Assembly: GCF_901709675.1 (NCBI RefSeq)
Contig: NC_051088.1
Location: forward strand, 13,497,693 to 13,561,692
DNA from: Syngnathus acus
Lineage: Eukaryota; Chordata; Actinopteri; Syngnathiformes; Syngnathidae
Direction: 5' to 3'
Length of the DNA: 64,000 bases
Part shown: positions 12,901 through 24,462 of the stretch, piece after piece
Numbering within the stretch: the first letter of the stretch is position 1
Layout of the letters: each line of letters begins with the position of its first letter
Position numbers and translations under genes: made by a program
Notes under the pieces: model-generated
The model's database searches: none
The model's input: only the letters and a program-made list of their open reading frames with translations
Told to the model about the DNA's origin: nothing

Positions 12901-14706
12901 GAAGTTGGAGTCTGTTCTCTGTTCTCTTCCCATCGCAGCATGCCTGGAGGCTGCAGAGAGCTTATTTACTGAAGCTGACACGCCAGAGCTCTAATTGCTG
13001 CACGGCCTTCTAAAGCTGCACGCCGCACTCATTCTCAACATGGACGACTCACGGAGAGGAACCAAGGTGTCCTGGTGGGGGATCACTGACCATGTCCACT
13101 TTCAAACACAACTGGGGTGCAGAGAGATGTATTGGATACACACAGAAACAAAGATTTTTTTTTTACCCTATTAAGAAAGCAAGCTTTTAAACTCTGAATA
13201 GACCAAAGTGAGAAGAAAGGGAGAACTTGTGCAGTCGCCCTGACAGAGAAAGCAGAGCCACACAGATAAAGCTTTATCTCCCACTTACCATATCTAAGCT
13301 TGTATTATATTTTAAAGAGGCAATATGCAATCTCATCTGGGTTGCCACAGTGATATAAAGCAAGAAAAAAAATGCATCGCTGCGATATTGCCTAATCCTT
13401 GGTTAATTGTTGAGATTATAAGGATTTGTGAATGCTTATGCCTTGACAAACACCTAAACTGGAACAAGTAGTGTCCCTCAGGAGGGTTTACACATTTTCC
13501 TCTGCTGTAAGTGAACGCTAAGCTGTGAGCGAGCTGCAAACAAATATGTTAATAGCTACAAGAATTAAAATTAGTGTTCCCTTGTAAAAAGAAAAAAATC
13601 ATGTTTTAATCATGCTGTGGCATCAAATAAATATGTTTTGTGTTGTGAAAGTGTGAGTTATTCATGATTAAATTATAAAATAGTTGAAAGAGGCAGACAT
13701 GCTGTCTTTTGGGTGGCGTACAAACACGTTTTTGTTCTTCCCCCCCCCGGCTGTCTGATTCACCACAAAGAGGAATCACCCATGTTGCATTCTCAATGTA
13801 GGTAAACCTTATTTTGGGACAGATCATCCAAAATGATATGAGCAGCATCTGACAGGCTGATTAATAATAAACAGTCTTGCCGTGCCAAAAAAAAAAAAAA
13901 AAATTAGCTATTTATGTTGATTGACCCAGGCTCCTCCCTCAGTGGCATTCTGGCACAGCTCTCTGCCACCTTACGGGCCTTCTCGGGTGCCAGTGCAGGT
14001 TAGCTGATGAATAATTCCCACCGGACATTAACAGCAAGAAGTAGGGCACAGGACTCAGCGGTGTGCCCCTCTTCCCACCCTTGCTCTGAATTCCCTTATC
14101 AGCAGGCTGTTAATATTAAATACAAGCTACATTTCGGGCTCTCCAGCTGAGGCCATGAGGTGGGAATGGGGATGGAGGTCAGGGGGGTAGGATGGAAATT
14201 GTGAGTTCATCAATTAATAGTTGTTGACAAAGTTTTATCACTATAAGAGTGTTCTGGAGTGGGGGGAATGATTCCACCACTATTCAAAATAAAGTGACAA
14301 ATCAGGAAGCATTTTATAATTTACTGATTTGTTAGTAAGATAATTTCCAGTTCAATTATTATGATTACCGTTCAGTTTTCAAGGCCCCATTAATTTGCAG
14401 GTTTTTATTTGTGTGATTGCAGTTGTTACTTTTGTTTAACAATTCAAGTTTTTGTTGAATTTTACAAACATAAACATCAACAACAACATATGCATTACCC
14501 CACCCCAAAAAAGTCAAAACAAATAAATAAACCAACCAAACAAATGCCACAGGCAAAAAAGCTCAGAGTCACCGTGAGAATATCTTAAACTGTCAGGCGA
14601 TCAAGTAATTTCCAGTACCTTAACATTATCCATGCCCAAGTCATAAGTCTCAAAGTAAGTTTCATAACTTTAAACACAGATCTATTGACCATAGTATTAG
14701 AAAGAT

Positions 14707-14732
14707 TTATTATTATTATTATTATTATTATT
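14707..14732. repeat. (TTA)n microsatellite
   Basis: About eight TTA units, followed by a short poly-T. Confidence 0.95.
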
Positions 14733-16489
14733 TTTAGATAGACGGACTTTGGAAGAGTTGTTACTTATTTTAAATACATCTCTCTTTCTCAGTATTTATT
14801 TGCATTTGTATTGTTTTAAACTATTGTTTATATACTACATCTGAGACATCTGAGAAGGTGGATGATTTCTTCAAAACCTTGTGGAAATCTACAAAGCTAA
14901 AACTCTTGATAGCCCAGTTTGAAAAGACCAAGTGCCAGATCTTTGAGTTATATCTAATTCCAATAAGCGGTGGATGTCTGGATGGAGAATCTCAACAAAA
15001 AAATATTTATCTGTTCAGCACTTAGGGGGCTTTCCACAGATTATTTGACAGAGGGTTGAATTTTAATGATACAAACAGAGAAATTAAGCTGCTGTTCACA
15101 TGAGAATTCCACCCATTCTTTCTCCACACTGTTTACTCTTTACACCCAAGCAATTTAGTCTGTGAATTCTTGCCATCCCCTGACAAGTTGCACAAGTTAT
15201 AATGAGTAGGCGGGGTGGGGACTTTGTACCAGTGAACCAGAGATGTGTATGACAGAAATATGGATTGGGAGTGCCTTAAATGTTTGAATTCATCCTATTA
15301 TTAGACTTGCTATCTTCTTTTCAGCAATTCTTGGATTCTTAGATGAAGGGGTGGCATTAACTATTTATGTTTGAGGTTTTTTATAGCTAACTGCCCTAAT
15401 GCCTCTCACATTAGGCCTCACACAAAAAGTTCAAGTTTTAATAAATAGATATTAAAACTTTAACCGATATTAATAGTGCCAATTAAGGGAGGATAGCATA
15501 AAGCCATGCATCATTTTGAAACTGCCACAGCATTTCTGCTTCCTCCTCGTGCCCTTGCATTTTCCGCTGCTGATAAGCTTCCTTCTTTTTTTGTCCTGTA
15601 TAGAAACCTTGAGAAAATACTCCTGGAAGCTTATATCTGCAGGACGGCATTTTAAAAAATTTATATAAATACGCTCGGTTGTATCCGTTTTTCAACATTT
15701 TTCATGACCTTCTCAAAAAAGCATGGCCTGCTAATTAGCACGAGACAGCTATTAGCAATAAGACTAGAAGCAACAGCTTCCCTTTCCCCTACCACACTCT
15801 TCAGAAAATGTCGTGGTGATGAAATGCACCACCATAAAGTTTATGTGGAGGTAAATGTACAAACGGGAAATGAAACCCCTTTATAGACGTCTCAAAACAG
15901 TTAACAGGAGCAAGCTAACAGACAGCTAGTTAGCTCCACAAGGATGGATGCAGCCTATGAAAACGGCAATAAATCATCTGGTAGCCCATCTGGAAATTAC
16001 TGGGAGCAAAGCCAAAAGATATGAGACAGTGGTCAACAGCCAGACCTGATCAACAAATTAAAAAGAAATGAATGTCTCAACACCCAGGAAAAAAACAGTC
16101 ATGGACTGTCTGCATCAAATAACAGGACATCCAACTGAAAAACACATTTGGTTCTGTATAAAAAAAAATGCTCATTGAACATAAATCTAGTAGGGTTCTT
16201 AGCTCTGCAAACTCAGTTAGTGGAGCCCAGAGTTCTAACTAAACATGGTGAGGCAGCATTTAGCTGATATGCTGCGCGCAAATGGAATAAGCTGCCAACA
16301 TAAATGAAGTCAGCCGAAAATGAAAAAGCTTTCATAAATCCAGTTTAGCATCTCCCCTTGTTTTGCTGATTAGTCTTGCAAAGCATCTTTAAAAACATGT
16401 TATACAATCTTGTCCTTCCACTTTTCATTGTTTTAGTCATTTTAAAATGTTAGTAAATTTCTTTCCTGGGCTTTAAAATGACAAACGAA

Positions 16490-16526
16490 TTTGTTTAAAT
16501 GTTTTTAAATGTTATACTTTCAATTA
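16490..16526 (+). mobile_element. left part of an older retroposon tail split by a SINE
   Basis: 'tgtttaaatgtttttaaat' and the following bases, when joined across the SINE to 16890-16956, read as a continuous LINE/SINE 3' tail of the 'tgtgaagcac...tataaataaa' kind common in fish. Positions 16514-16526 are the upstream target-site duplication. Confidence 0.5.
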
Positions 16527-16876
16527 AGGCGGCTCGGTGGAACACTGGGTAGCACGTCCGCCTCACAGTTAGGAGGGTGCAGGTTCAATTCCACCTCCGG
16601 CCCTCCCTGTGCGGAGTTTGCATGTTCTCCCCGGGCCCGCGTGGGTTTTCCCCGGGCACTCCGGTTTCCGCCCACATCCCAAAAACATGTTTGGTAGGCC
16701 GATTGAAGATTCCAAATTGTCCCTAGGTGCGAGTGCAAATGGTTGTTTGTCTCTGTGTGCCCTGCGATTGGCTGGCAACCGGTTCAGGGTGTCCCCCGAT
16801 GACGGCTGGGATAGGCTCCAGCACGCCCGCGACCCCCGTGGGAACTAAGCGGTTCAGAAAATGGATGGATGGATGG
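16527..16876 (+). mobile_element. complete V-SINE (tRNA-derived, GGAT tail)
   Basis: A 350-bp short retroposon. The tRNA-like head starts 'ggcggctcggtgg' and contains an RNA polymerase III B box, 'ggttcaattcc' (16582-16592). The conserved V-SINE core follows at about 16611-16689 ('gcggagtttgcatgttctcc' and onward). The 3' region carries 'gggataggctccagcacgcc' and ends in four GGAT units. The element is bounded by a perfect 13-bp target-site duplication, 'atactttcaatta', at 16514-16526 and 16877-16889, so both boundaries are exact and the insertion is probably not ancient. V-SINEs are mobilised by a partner LINE that recognises the 3' tail. GC content is far above the flanks. The short open frames here (16509-16848) are artefacts of the SINE. 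Confidence 0.93.
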
Positions 16877-16956
16877 ATACTTTCAATTATGTGAAGAACA
16901 TTGAGTTAACTCGTCTATGAAATGAGCTATATAAATGAGACTACCTTGCCTATTGT
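16877..16956 (+). mobile_element. right part of the older retroposon tail
   Basis: It begins with the SINE's downstream target-site duplication (16877-16889). 'cattgagttaactcgtctat' and 'gctatataaatgagac' follow, then 'taccttgcc'. The same tail, with substitutions, occurs at 27031-27087, which shows that it is repetitive. Confidence 0.6.
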
Positions 16957-19900
16957 ACTCTCTTCTTTTCACAAAAGGTACAATAGAAAGCAGCAAACAG
17001 CTGCAGACATTATGTAGAACCATAATGGAACTGTCATCATAATCAAGAACCCATCCGTAGACCACGAGACACACAGACTTTCCATAATCAATTCACTGAA
17101 TACAAGTGACATGATGGTCTGATGGACCATCCATGGCCATGATTGATGACTAATATCACTTGTCAACCACAGCACGGTTCCCTCAGAAGTGTCAGGCGAA
17201 ACCTTTTGTGTTTTAGTTAGCCATGAACGATTCATTTCGCTTTATGAAGTGGAACCTACGCCAAATGGTCATGCCAATAAAGACATGAACAAGTCCATCT
17301 TTGTTACCAAGGTATCAAGTGCATGCAGGCTCTTTTAACCAAAGCTTCATTTCACAGGTGACTGGGAAAGTCCATGTGCATATTTGCAGGCACTATGCGA
17401 CGGTGGATCGACAATCAAGACACAGCAAGAAATAGAAAACAGGGAGAAAAGGGTGAAGAGTGCCTCGAAGAAAGACAGCAAGTGGTTCTGCTTCTTTGCT
17501 CCGGTGAGTCTCAATGTAATTGATTCTCATACCTCAAGAGATTTCCCACTGTTCCTCTTTTCCTTGGTCTTCCTGCTTCTATTACGTACCTGTCCGGAGG
17601 ACGAACGATCTACACATTACCCATGAGTACCGTTGATCGCGACACGCGTCAGTGTCTCCGAGTGCTCGGGGACTTGGTGGGCCCAGTGCAGAGAAGTTGA
17701 AAAAACAGGACAGAGTCGATGGATATAGGAAGAAAGAACAGGAATTCAAGTAATGATCCAGGATAACAGTCATAGCTGTAGCAAAGAGGCTCGGAAATGT
17801 TACCGAGACTCTCTGTCCATACATGGAGAGATTTGGCGTCGATTTATTTTTTGATACCCTGAAATAACGATCAATAGAGGTTGTCCAGACAGAGAGGGTA
17901 AGATGTACATACTCATAAATGTTGAGCTCTCTTGACAGAATAAGAATAAATGTAGACATGAGAGCATTTGGTGCTAGAGAGGATGATGCAAAAGACTTCA
18001 ATGGAGAAAAAGCTAAAAAAAAATTCTTGCGGCAACCATTAAAACTATTGTCGGAGGTTTGTGAACTTGAATGAAAATGTAAATGCACTTTTGCTACCTT
18101 CACCAACACTCAAACATTTGCCCCTCAGTGGCTCTAATTAAACAAAAAGATAATAAACTGTACAAAAATAAAAGCCTGGTTCTTGTCGTTCAAATTATTC
18201 TCACAGGTGAAATCCTGGGGGGGGGGTCACTCTTGGGGTGAACGAAAGCCGCCATTTTAATGAATGGAGCTCTTTATCTGGGCCTGAGTTATTACACACT
18301 GAGTGTCGGCACTTTGCGGGAGATTCCGTTTCCACGGCAGAAGTGGGACTAGTGGCCAGGGGAAAGAAGAAGTTCATGTATTTGGTGCCTTATTTTGTAA
18401 CAGGGTATGACATCTCTGGCTTCTATCCTATAAAAAGCCCCAAAGCATGGTCAAGTATCTCTGACAAGTGCAGCATTAGTGTGGAAGGCTGCAGCAACAG
18501 TGTATGAGAGTAACACCAAGTGGGATTTTTTTTTTTTTAATTTTATGGGGCATTCATAGTGCCCAGTTGTACCTTGGATATGAACACAATCTTTATACAG
18601 TAGTGACAATGGTCGAACTTTGGTTTTTCAGACATTCAGAAAAAAACCTCGAATACATTTAATTCAATTTGTAGCACTGCTGTCGTGTCACCCATATTTA
18701 CTGTTCATATGAATGCTATTTGATTGGTGAGATGATGTCACTAGTGAGTAGCACTCAAGGAAACTGTCATCTGACTAGCACTTCAAAGACACGAAAAGAA
18801 GAAGAAGAATGAAACAAAACCAAATAGATGGCAACAATTACTATTATTATCCGTTCATACAAACATGTTTACGTTGGTTAACAGAACCAGCACTTCTGTC
18901 TCAGCCACCTACAGTGCATGCTCACTTGTGATTATTGTTGACGGAAAATATTTGTTACAATGTCACCTATAAAACTCAGACTAATACCAAATTGCAAATT
19001 TCGATTGAATGAAAATCGCTTTCGGCTTCATTTGTAGTCGGAAGCGCCTGTTGACTCTTTTAGCAGCCAAGATTGATGAAATGATTAAAAAGAATGAAGA
19101 GAACACTTTTTTTATCCAAGTTGTTTTCATTCGCAAGAAATCATCCAAGGCTCCCTCCTCTTTTTTTTTTTTATTAGACAGCAAAATGCAAGAGAAAGAG
19201 TGACACAGGTTCACCCCAGCCTAGAGGACTGAGAATCTTTAGGTCAGGTCAGTCTTGGGGAAACAAGAATCTGACTGCGATCCCCTGAAGCATCAGGCCG
19301 TAATGTTCGGCTAGAATTATTTGCTGTGATTCCGATAAATATGACCACAACAGAAAACATTAGGTTGGGAGACGCCACAGAGCCATTGTACCTCAAATCT
19401 TAGTGCCCAAGGAAAACTGATAACAGCCTTTTAATGGGATAAAAACATCCAGTCCCATTCCCAGAATCTTCTTATCCTGGCTACCTGCAGGCAGCGCAGA
19501 GCTAGATGAGGATAGAGCCAGTCTAATCCTTCTGTTTCGCCTTTCTGTGGTTTCTTAGAGCTTCTCTGCTCCCCAGACGCAACCTGATGACTCTAATTGC
19601 CTTCCTCTGGCTGGAAGCATCGATGAGAAATGCTCAAAAGATGTGAGCTGCAAAACAGTATTAAAGCATGTAGAGGGCACATTCGTATTCACCTACATGC
19701 TAATGTCTCGTTATATACTTGGATGAACTGATCAGTAGACGCTAAAATATTTAAGAGGCCCTATAACGCTCTTCCATATATACTGAGCATAACATGGTAT
19801 AAGAATGGTGTTGTGGAGAAAATATCATGAAGCAAATAATGTGTTAAAATGATACATTTGATTAATTGGACAGTTTGTTGTAATGGTCAAGCACTCACTT

Positions 19901-20096
19901 TTGCTTTGGGATTAATATGGTGGTCTATTTCTTCTCATTTTATCAATTGGTTGTGGGAGAAATATAAGCGCTCCCAAATTTTGTGGGGCACAAACACATT
20001 GCCAAACTCAATATGCTCCCCACCCCTTGCCCGACAAATCTTCTGAAATAGGTAGATAACTAAAGATTTATTGAGTTGTTGGGTCACACATACAAG
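16957..20096. other. unique sequence containing one candidate exon
   Basis: Apart from the possible exon at 17358-17503 nothing is recognised. The longest open frame of the window (175 codons, 17582-18109, minus strand) lacks domain, signal or motif patterns. The interval 19380-19640 is repeat-free and contains 'gatgactctaattgcc', the kind of sequence often seen in conserved noncoding elements. Confidence 0.4.
17358..17503 (+). CDS. possible internal exon, 48 codons, unidentified
   Basis: What is seen: a pyrimidine-rich acceptor ending 'cttcatttcacag' at 17357, an open stretch of 146 bases and a near-consensus donor, 'ccg|gtgagt', at 17504. The phases would be 1 on entry and 0 on exit. The 48 complete codons read DWESPCAYLQ at the start and KDSKWFCFFAP at the end, with a lysine/glutamate-rich middle. 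I do not recognise the protein, and no partner exon was found nearby. A stop-free frame of this length between two usable splice sites can occur by chance in 64 kb, and the same DNA would also fit a conserved noncoding element. A shorter form using the inner acceptor 'tttgcag' at 17389 would also stay in frame. Treat as a hypothesis only. Confidence 0.2.
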
Positions 20097-20342
20097 TACC
20101 GTGTTTTCTGCACTATAAGGCGCACTGGATTATAAGGCGCACCTTCAATGAATGGCCCATTTTAAAACTTTGTCCATATATAAGATATATACATTTGGCC
20201 CGCGGCCCGGACTTTGGACACGCCTGCTGTAGTGGCTCAATATTGGTCCATATATAAGGCGCACCTGATTATAAGGCGCACTGTCGGCTTTTGAGAAAAT
20301 TGGAGGTTTTTAGGTGCGCCTTATAATGCGGAAAATACAGTA
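20097..20342. mobile_element. TA-flanked inverted-repeat transposon (MITE), subtype A, interrupted
   Basis: Terminal inverted repeats 'taccgtgttttctgcac' and 'gtgcggaaaatacagta' type bound the element ('taatgcggaaaatacagta' on the right). Inside are further copies of 'ataaggcgcacc' facing both ways and the family block 'aatgaatggcccatttta'. The middle is replaced by a short segment with a different transposon-like end (20190-20226). It encodes nothing and would depend on a transposase supplied elsewhere. TA at both ends fits a Tc1/mariner/pogo-like target duplication, but the superfamily is not proven. Confidence 0.85.
20190..20226 (+). mobile_element. hAT-like end nested in the MITE
   Basis: 'ggcccgcggcccggacttt' followed by 'ggacacgcctg' resembles the common fish/vertebrate hAT end that reads CAGGGGTGTCCAAAGTCCGGCC on the opposite strand, with a few substitutions. 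It occupies the place where full-length subtype A elements have about 150 bp of other sequence. Confidence 0.5.
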
Positions 20343-23300
20343 TACAAAAATTAAACAAAATAATTTCTGAATATTTGTCCAGTTTAACATCACAGACCAT
20401 GAACAGAAAACAAGCAAACGCTGCATGCATCAAACGCAAAATATTAAAGTCAAACGACAACAACGACTTGCTGTATAAGGTGGCTGTGCTGGAATTTGTT
20501 GATTTAGGGGGGGTGGTTATTGTTAACATTTCAGCTTTAGGTGTTTACTGGCTAAATGCAAAGGCAGATCTTCGAGTTGTCTGAAGAACACGGAAGCAAC
20601 AGCGACAAAAGATCAATCAAACAAATGCAACATGTCCCTGCACCAGCTGTCACTCTAATTACCTCCCGCCACTGTTATCTTTAGCATCAATTCTATGCTA
20701 ATGTGCCAGGTGATAGTGGCAATGGCTGTGCGTGAATTCCACTTTCTCCTAACGAGCATCTGATTTCCATAGAGACCACAAACATATTTCTGTAGTAGCT
20801 ACAGACCTTCTGTATGTGGAGTTAAGCTGTGTTCTGCATTCATGCCCTTGTGCTATTGTGCTGGTCTAGATTTTAATGGTCTATGCAGTTTACTCTTCAA
20901 ATATTTCCACATGAATTATTAATGGCCGACAAGGGTTTGTTCACTAAGAATTAGCTTAGGCTATAACATATGGGCCGACCTGAGTACGATGTGTCTCTCC
21001 AGAGTAAACGAGCCAACTGGAAAGTTGTGTAGCATTGCTAACCCAGGTTGATATGCAGGTTTCTCTTGAGTGTCTTTAGTCTCCTCACTTGATATAAAAT
21101 GCTAACGTTAGTCTGTTGAATTCATCCCATATCTGTACTTTAACAGCATGTTCATCACTTTTACTGCTTGTAAATGGGGAAATCCCGATCCTTCATTTTC
21201 AAATCCTTCATTTGGGAAAAAGCTAAATTCCCATTTTAGACTGGGGTATTAATGTGGAATTTTCTCCCTGATACAATAGATGAGGAATTGTTCTTTATAA
21301 ACATTTCTAGGGATCGTTTTGGCGATATCAAAGGCCGCAGCGACAAAGTAGTAGCTTACCTTTGACTGTGATAGCATCGTTTACAGCTTTGGCTTTTATA
21401 GTTCTTAAACGAGATGGAAAGGCAATGCATAAATGAAGAAAACCTCAGTTCCAAATTCACTTTGACAGCGTCTTTGTAATTTTAATACACCACGTTGGTG
21501 ACCTCTGGTGTCAAGGGTAGGGTGTCTTTCTCAAGGGTACCTGACAATAGTCAGATAGAAGAATAGCTCTCCCTTTTTGTATCATGTCAAGCATGTTTTA
21601 TGGTTTGTTGATTTTTTTTCACAATTCTGCGGTGCATTTCATCTGATCCTTAAATGCCTACAGGCTTGACAGAGTAGCGCCACTGATAGCCGTTAGAGGA
21701 ATTATAGGATCTGACTTCATTAGCCCTGTTAGCGCTAAGCTTCTTTACCCTCACTCATGCCTGGCTTAACCTGCATACTGATAAATGGTGAAGTGGAGAG
21801 AAGCAAAAGATAGGCGGAGACAAAGAGGGCTGACACTAAAGCAGTGCGGGGACAAAGGCATTTAGAGCATGAGGCAAAGGTGTCAAACTGGAGTACAGAG
21901 GATGAGAAGGGGAAGGGCGCGGCATAAAGCGTGTGAACCTGAGGCAGCAAAGGGGATGAAGCTCAGAGTTAGTGGCTGACTCGAGAGGGATTTAGAAGGA
22001 GAAAGCAGCAAAACAATCAATTAACTCAGATCATGGTTGATCAATTACTCATCTAGCGCATCAACATTCCAAGTAGTTTACTGACATTCTATCAAGAGCG
22101 TGTTGGAGAATTAACACTGACCTCTATGAACTCACGAGCAGCCGCACGCATGTTTGAGTTAACATGTGCATTCAAGCACATATGCACGGATGCTTGTCCT
22201 TAAGTGCATTCATTTGGTTTCCTTCTCACCAGGAAGTCTCAACACTAAGTCTTCTGCTCCCGTCGCTGGCAGAGCTTTTTGGCCGGCTTAACTACGCCCA
22301 CAGCCCCCCGAGGGGACAGCCCGTGACGGATGGCTGCGCGTGTGACTCCGATTCGATTCAGTCCATTTGATAAATTTATTGCTGGCATTTTCAAAATGGA
22401 ATTAGTGCGATGTCGCAGAGAGACTGTTTTTGCAGCACAGGTGGCAGAAATATACTTCATGTGGCAAAGAGGGGGGTGGGGCAGTTGGATAGGGATGTCA
22501 CGGCGAGGGGGGCACAGCAAAACTAACGAAGGAGGTCGTGTTATGACAAGCTCATGTATTAATCATCTTATGGGTGGGGACAGAAGGAAAGGTTATTGGA
22601 AATCTGACTGCCACATGCCCTTCAGTCAAACAAGGAACAAGTAGCAATGTAGATTTTGAACAGTTGCGAGACAGACATCTATAAAGATTAATTGAGATGG
22701 ATTGAGAAGTCAGCCGGAACAAATGTTCTACTATATCCATCATTCATACGCTAGCAAATATCAAATTCATATGCGAGCAGAGTCTTGTCGGTTCTATTTG
22801 TTGTTGTCCAAACTCTTTGCCCCAAGGTCTCGCGTCTCGTCAGCTCCATCAAAGTCACGTCTGTCAGTCATGTATGGACACACAAACAATATTTTTCACC
22901 ACGGCAATAACACCGCAAGACTTGGAGAGTGTTTATAAATACTTCTGACTTAGTTGAACAGACAAAAGAAATCGGGCCAGCTATAGATGCACGGCAGCCA
23001 CTTTAAGTGAGCACTCACTCATTGTCATGATGTGTGGCATTATTTATCTTCCTCCCATTCCGAAATATATGCGAGTGTGCCGGTGACGGGATGATGTACG
23101 CTATGCCGGCCCTTCAACATTCATCAGCTTGGCCACCCTACATCACTTACCTTTATAGGCCTGTGTGACAGTGTCATATACTGCCTATCATTGCATATAA
23201 GAGACGGAAAACAGTCTGTGTGTGTCTGTATATGAGGTGGGGTGGGGGTCATGGGCATGATACACGTCGCAAAAAATGTTGACTCTATAGCACTATGTAC

Positions 23301-24196
23301 TGATACAACCTTTGAATTGTGCTTGGAATATTTGGAATAATAATCATGCTTGATTTAACATTATCCTTTATGACTTTTGACAGAAGACATTAAAACTATA
23401 AGTAGTAAATATAAGTCATAAAATCAATAAAGACCTAAAACTTATTGATTCAAGACACATTTGGATCATTTACAAAAAATGTAAACACAGAGTCATACAG
23501 AGCCCTCTTACCTTTCTGTGATGACACAATGGCACCTGCAGAAAGAAGAGAGAAGACACACATGAATGAATCATGCTGTAGTATCCACACAAATTCCAGT
23601 CATCAAATACAGGAAAAGCAATTGTTTTCTTATTTTACACGAGCCTGAATAAACATTAAAACAAATACCATACAGAAGGCGAGAGGTCCACACACATAAA
23701 AGACTAAACGGCTTTTCTATATTCAGAAGGAAGCAACCAGGTGGAGGATATGAGCAAAACACAAGGCAGAGAAGCCTTAAGTAGAGAGGCGAGAGTGGCC
23801 AGACCTCTATCTCTTAAACAATTCACCCCAAGCACCCTTGGACACTGCTGAAGAGCACTGAGACAGAGCAAATCAAATCCTTTCGGAAAGTATTTTAGAC
23901 TATTTTTTTTTTTCCGAAAGCCGACAATCCATTGTCGGCCCATGGGATGTGCTCTTGGGCAGACAATAATGCATCGCTGCCCTGTTTTTACAATACAGAG
24001 CTTTTTTTTTTTTTAAACAACTAAGGGATATGTGTTTGTGAGAAAGAAAAATAATGAACAGTACATTGATCATGCTATTCTAATACCAGGTTGAGACTTG
24101 CATGTTTTGAAGTTTTTGAAGTGTTTGTGCCCATGGACAAAAAGTTTGCATTAAAAACAGAAAGGACTCTTGTGTATGCCAGAAGCTATGCTTCCC
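20343..24196. other. unique non-genic sequence
   Basis: No gene is supported. 20630-20790 and 22280-22450 are repeat-free, GC-balanced blocks with E-box (CAGCTG) and TAATTA-type motifs that could be conserved noncoding DNA. A 104-codon frame at 22330-22644 shows no domain. Confidence 0.4.
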
Positions 24197-24270
24197 TAAT
24201 AATAATAATAAATACTACTACTACTACAAATTATTATTATTATTATTATTATAACTATCATTATTATTGT
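24197..24270. repeat. compound AAT / ACT / ATT microsatellite
   Basis: AAT units pass into ACT units, then a longer ATT run. It accounts for the poly-tyrosine open frame. Confidence 0.95.
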
Positions 24271-24351
24271 AGAATCTGCAAAAAATCATCTAAATATGTT
24301 GATCTAGAAATTTTTTTGGGAGACGAACATTTTTCTTTCTAGATTTCAAGA

Positions 24352-24462
24352 TTAACAAATGGGATTGCAAACAGGTCAAGGTGTACCCTAGCTCTCTTAG
24401 CTGGAAAAGGCTTCCGCTAACCCATGACCGTGAGGGTACTTGATAAATGGATGGGTGTCACT
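24352..24462 (+). mobile_element. decayed V-SINE, 3' half
   Basis: 'gcaaacaggtcaaggtgtac', 'agctggaaaaggcttccgct', 'catgaccgtgagggtac' and 'ataaatggatgggtg' align in order with the 3' half of the intact V-SINE at 16527-16876 ('gcaaccggttcagggtgtcc', 'agctgggataggctcc', 'gcgacccccgtggg', 'aaaatggatggatgg'). No 5' half is visible. Confidence 0.7.

Larger units (their letters stand above)
9259..16489. other. unique non-genic sequence with minor simple repeats
   Basis: No gene is supported. The stretch holds a 15-bp tandem duplication at 9921-9950, a 22-base poly-A at about 12632-12653, a poly-A at about 13887-13903 and a TTA run at 14707-14732. The interval 13920-14150 is GC-balanced, free of simple repeats and similar in look to conserved noncoding DNA. 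Confidence 0.45.

Noticed and set aside
16509-16848. Overlapping proline/arginine-rich open frames
   Set aside because: They are artefacts of the GC-rich V-SINE body.
17582-18109. Longest open frame in the window, 175 codons, minus strand
   Set aside because: No recognisable domain, signal peptide or motif and a serine/leucine-rich composition with no codon pattern. This length is expected by chance in 64 kb.
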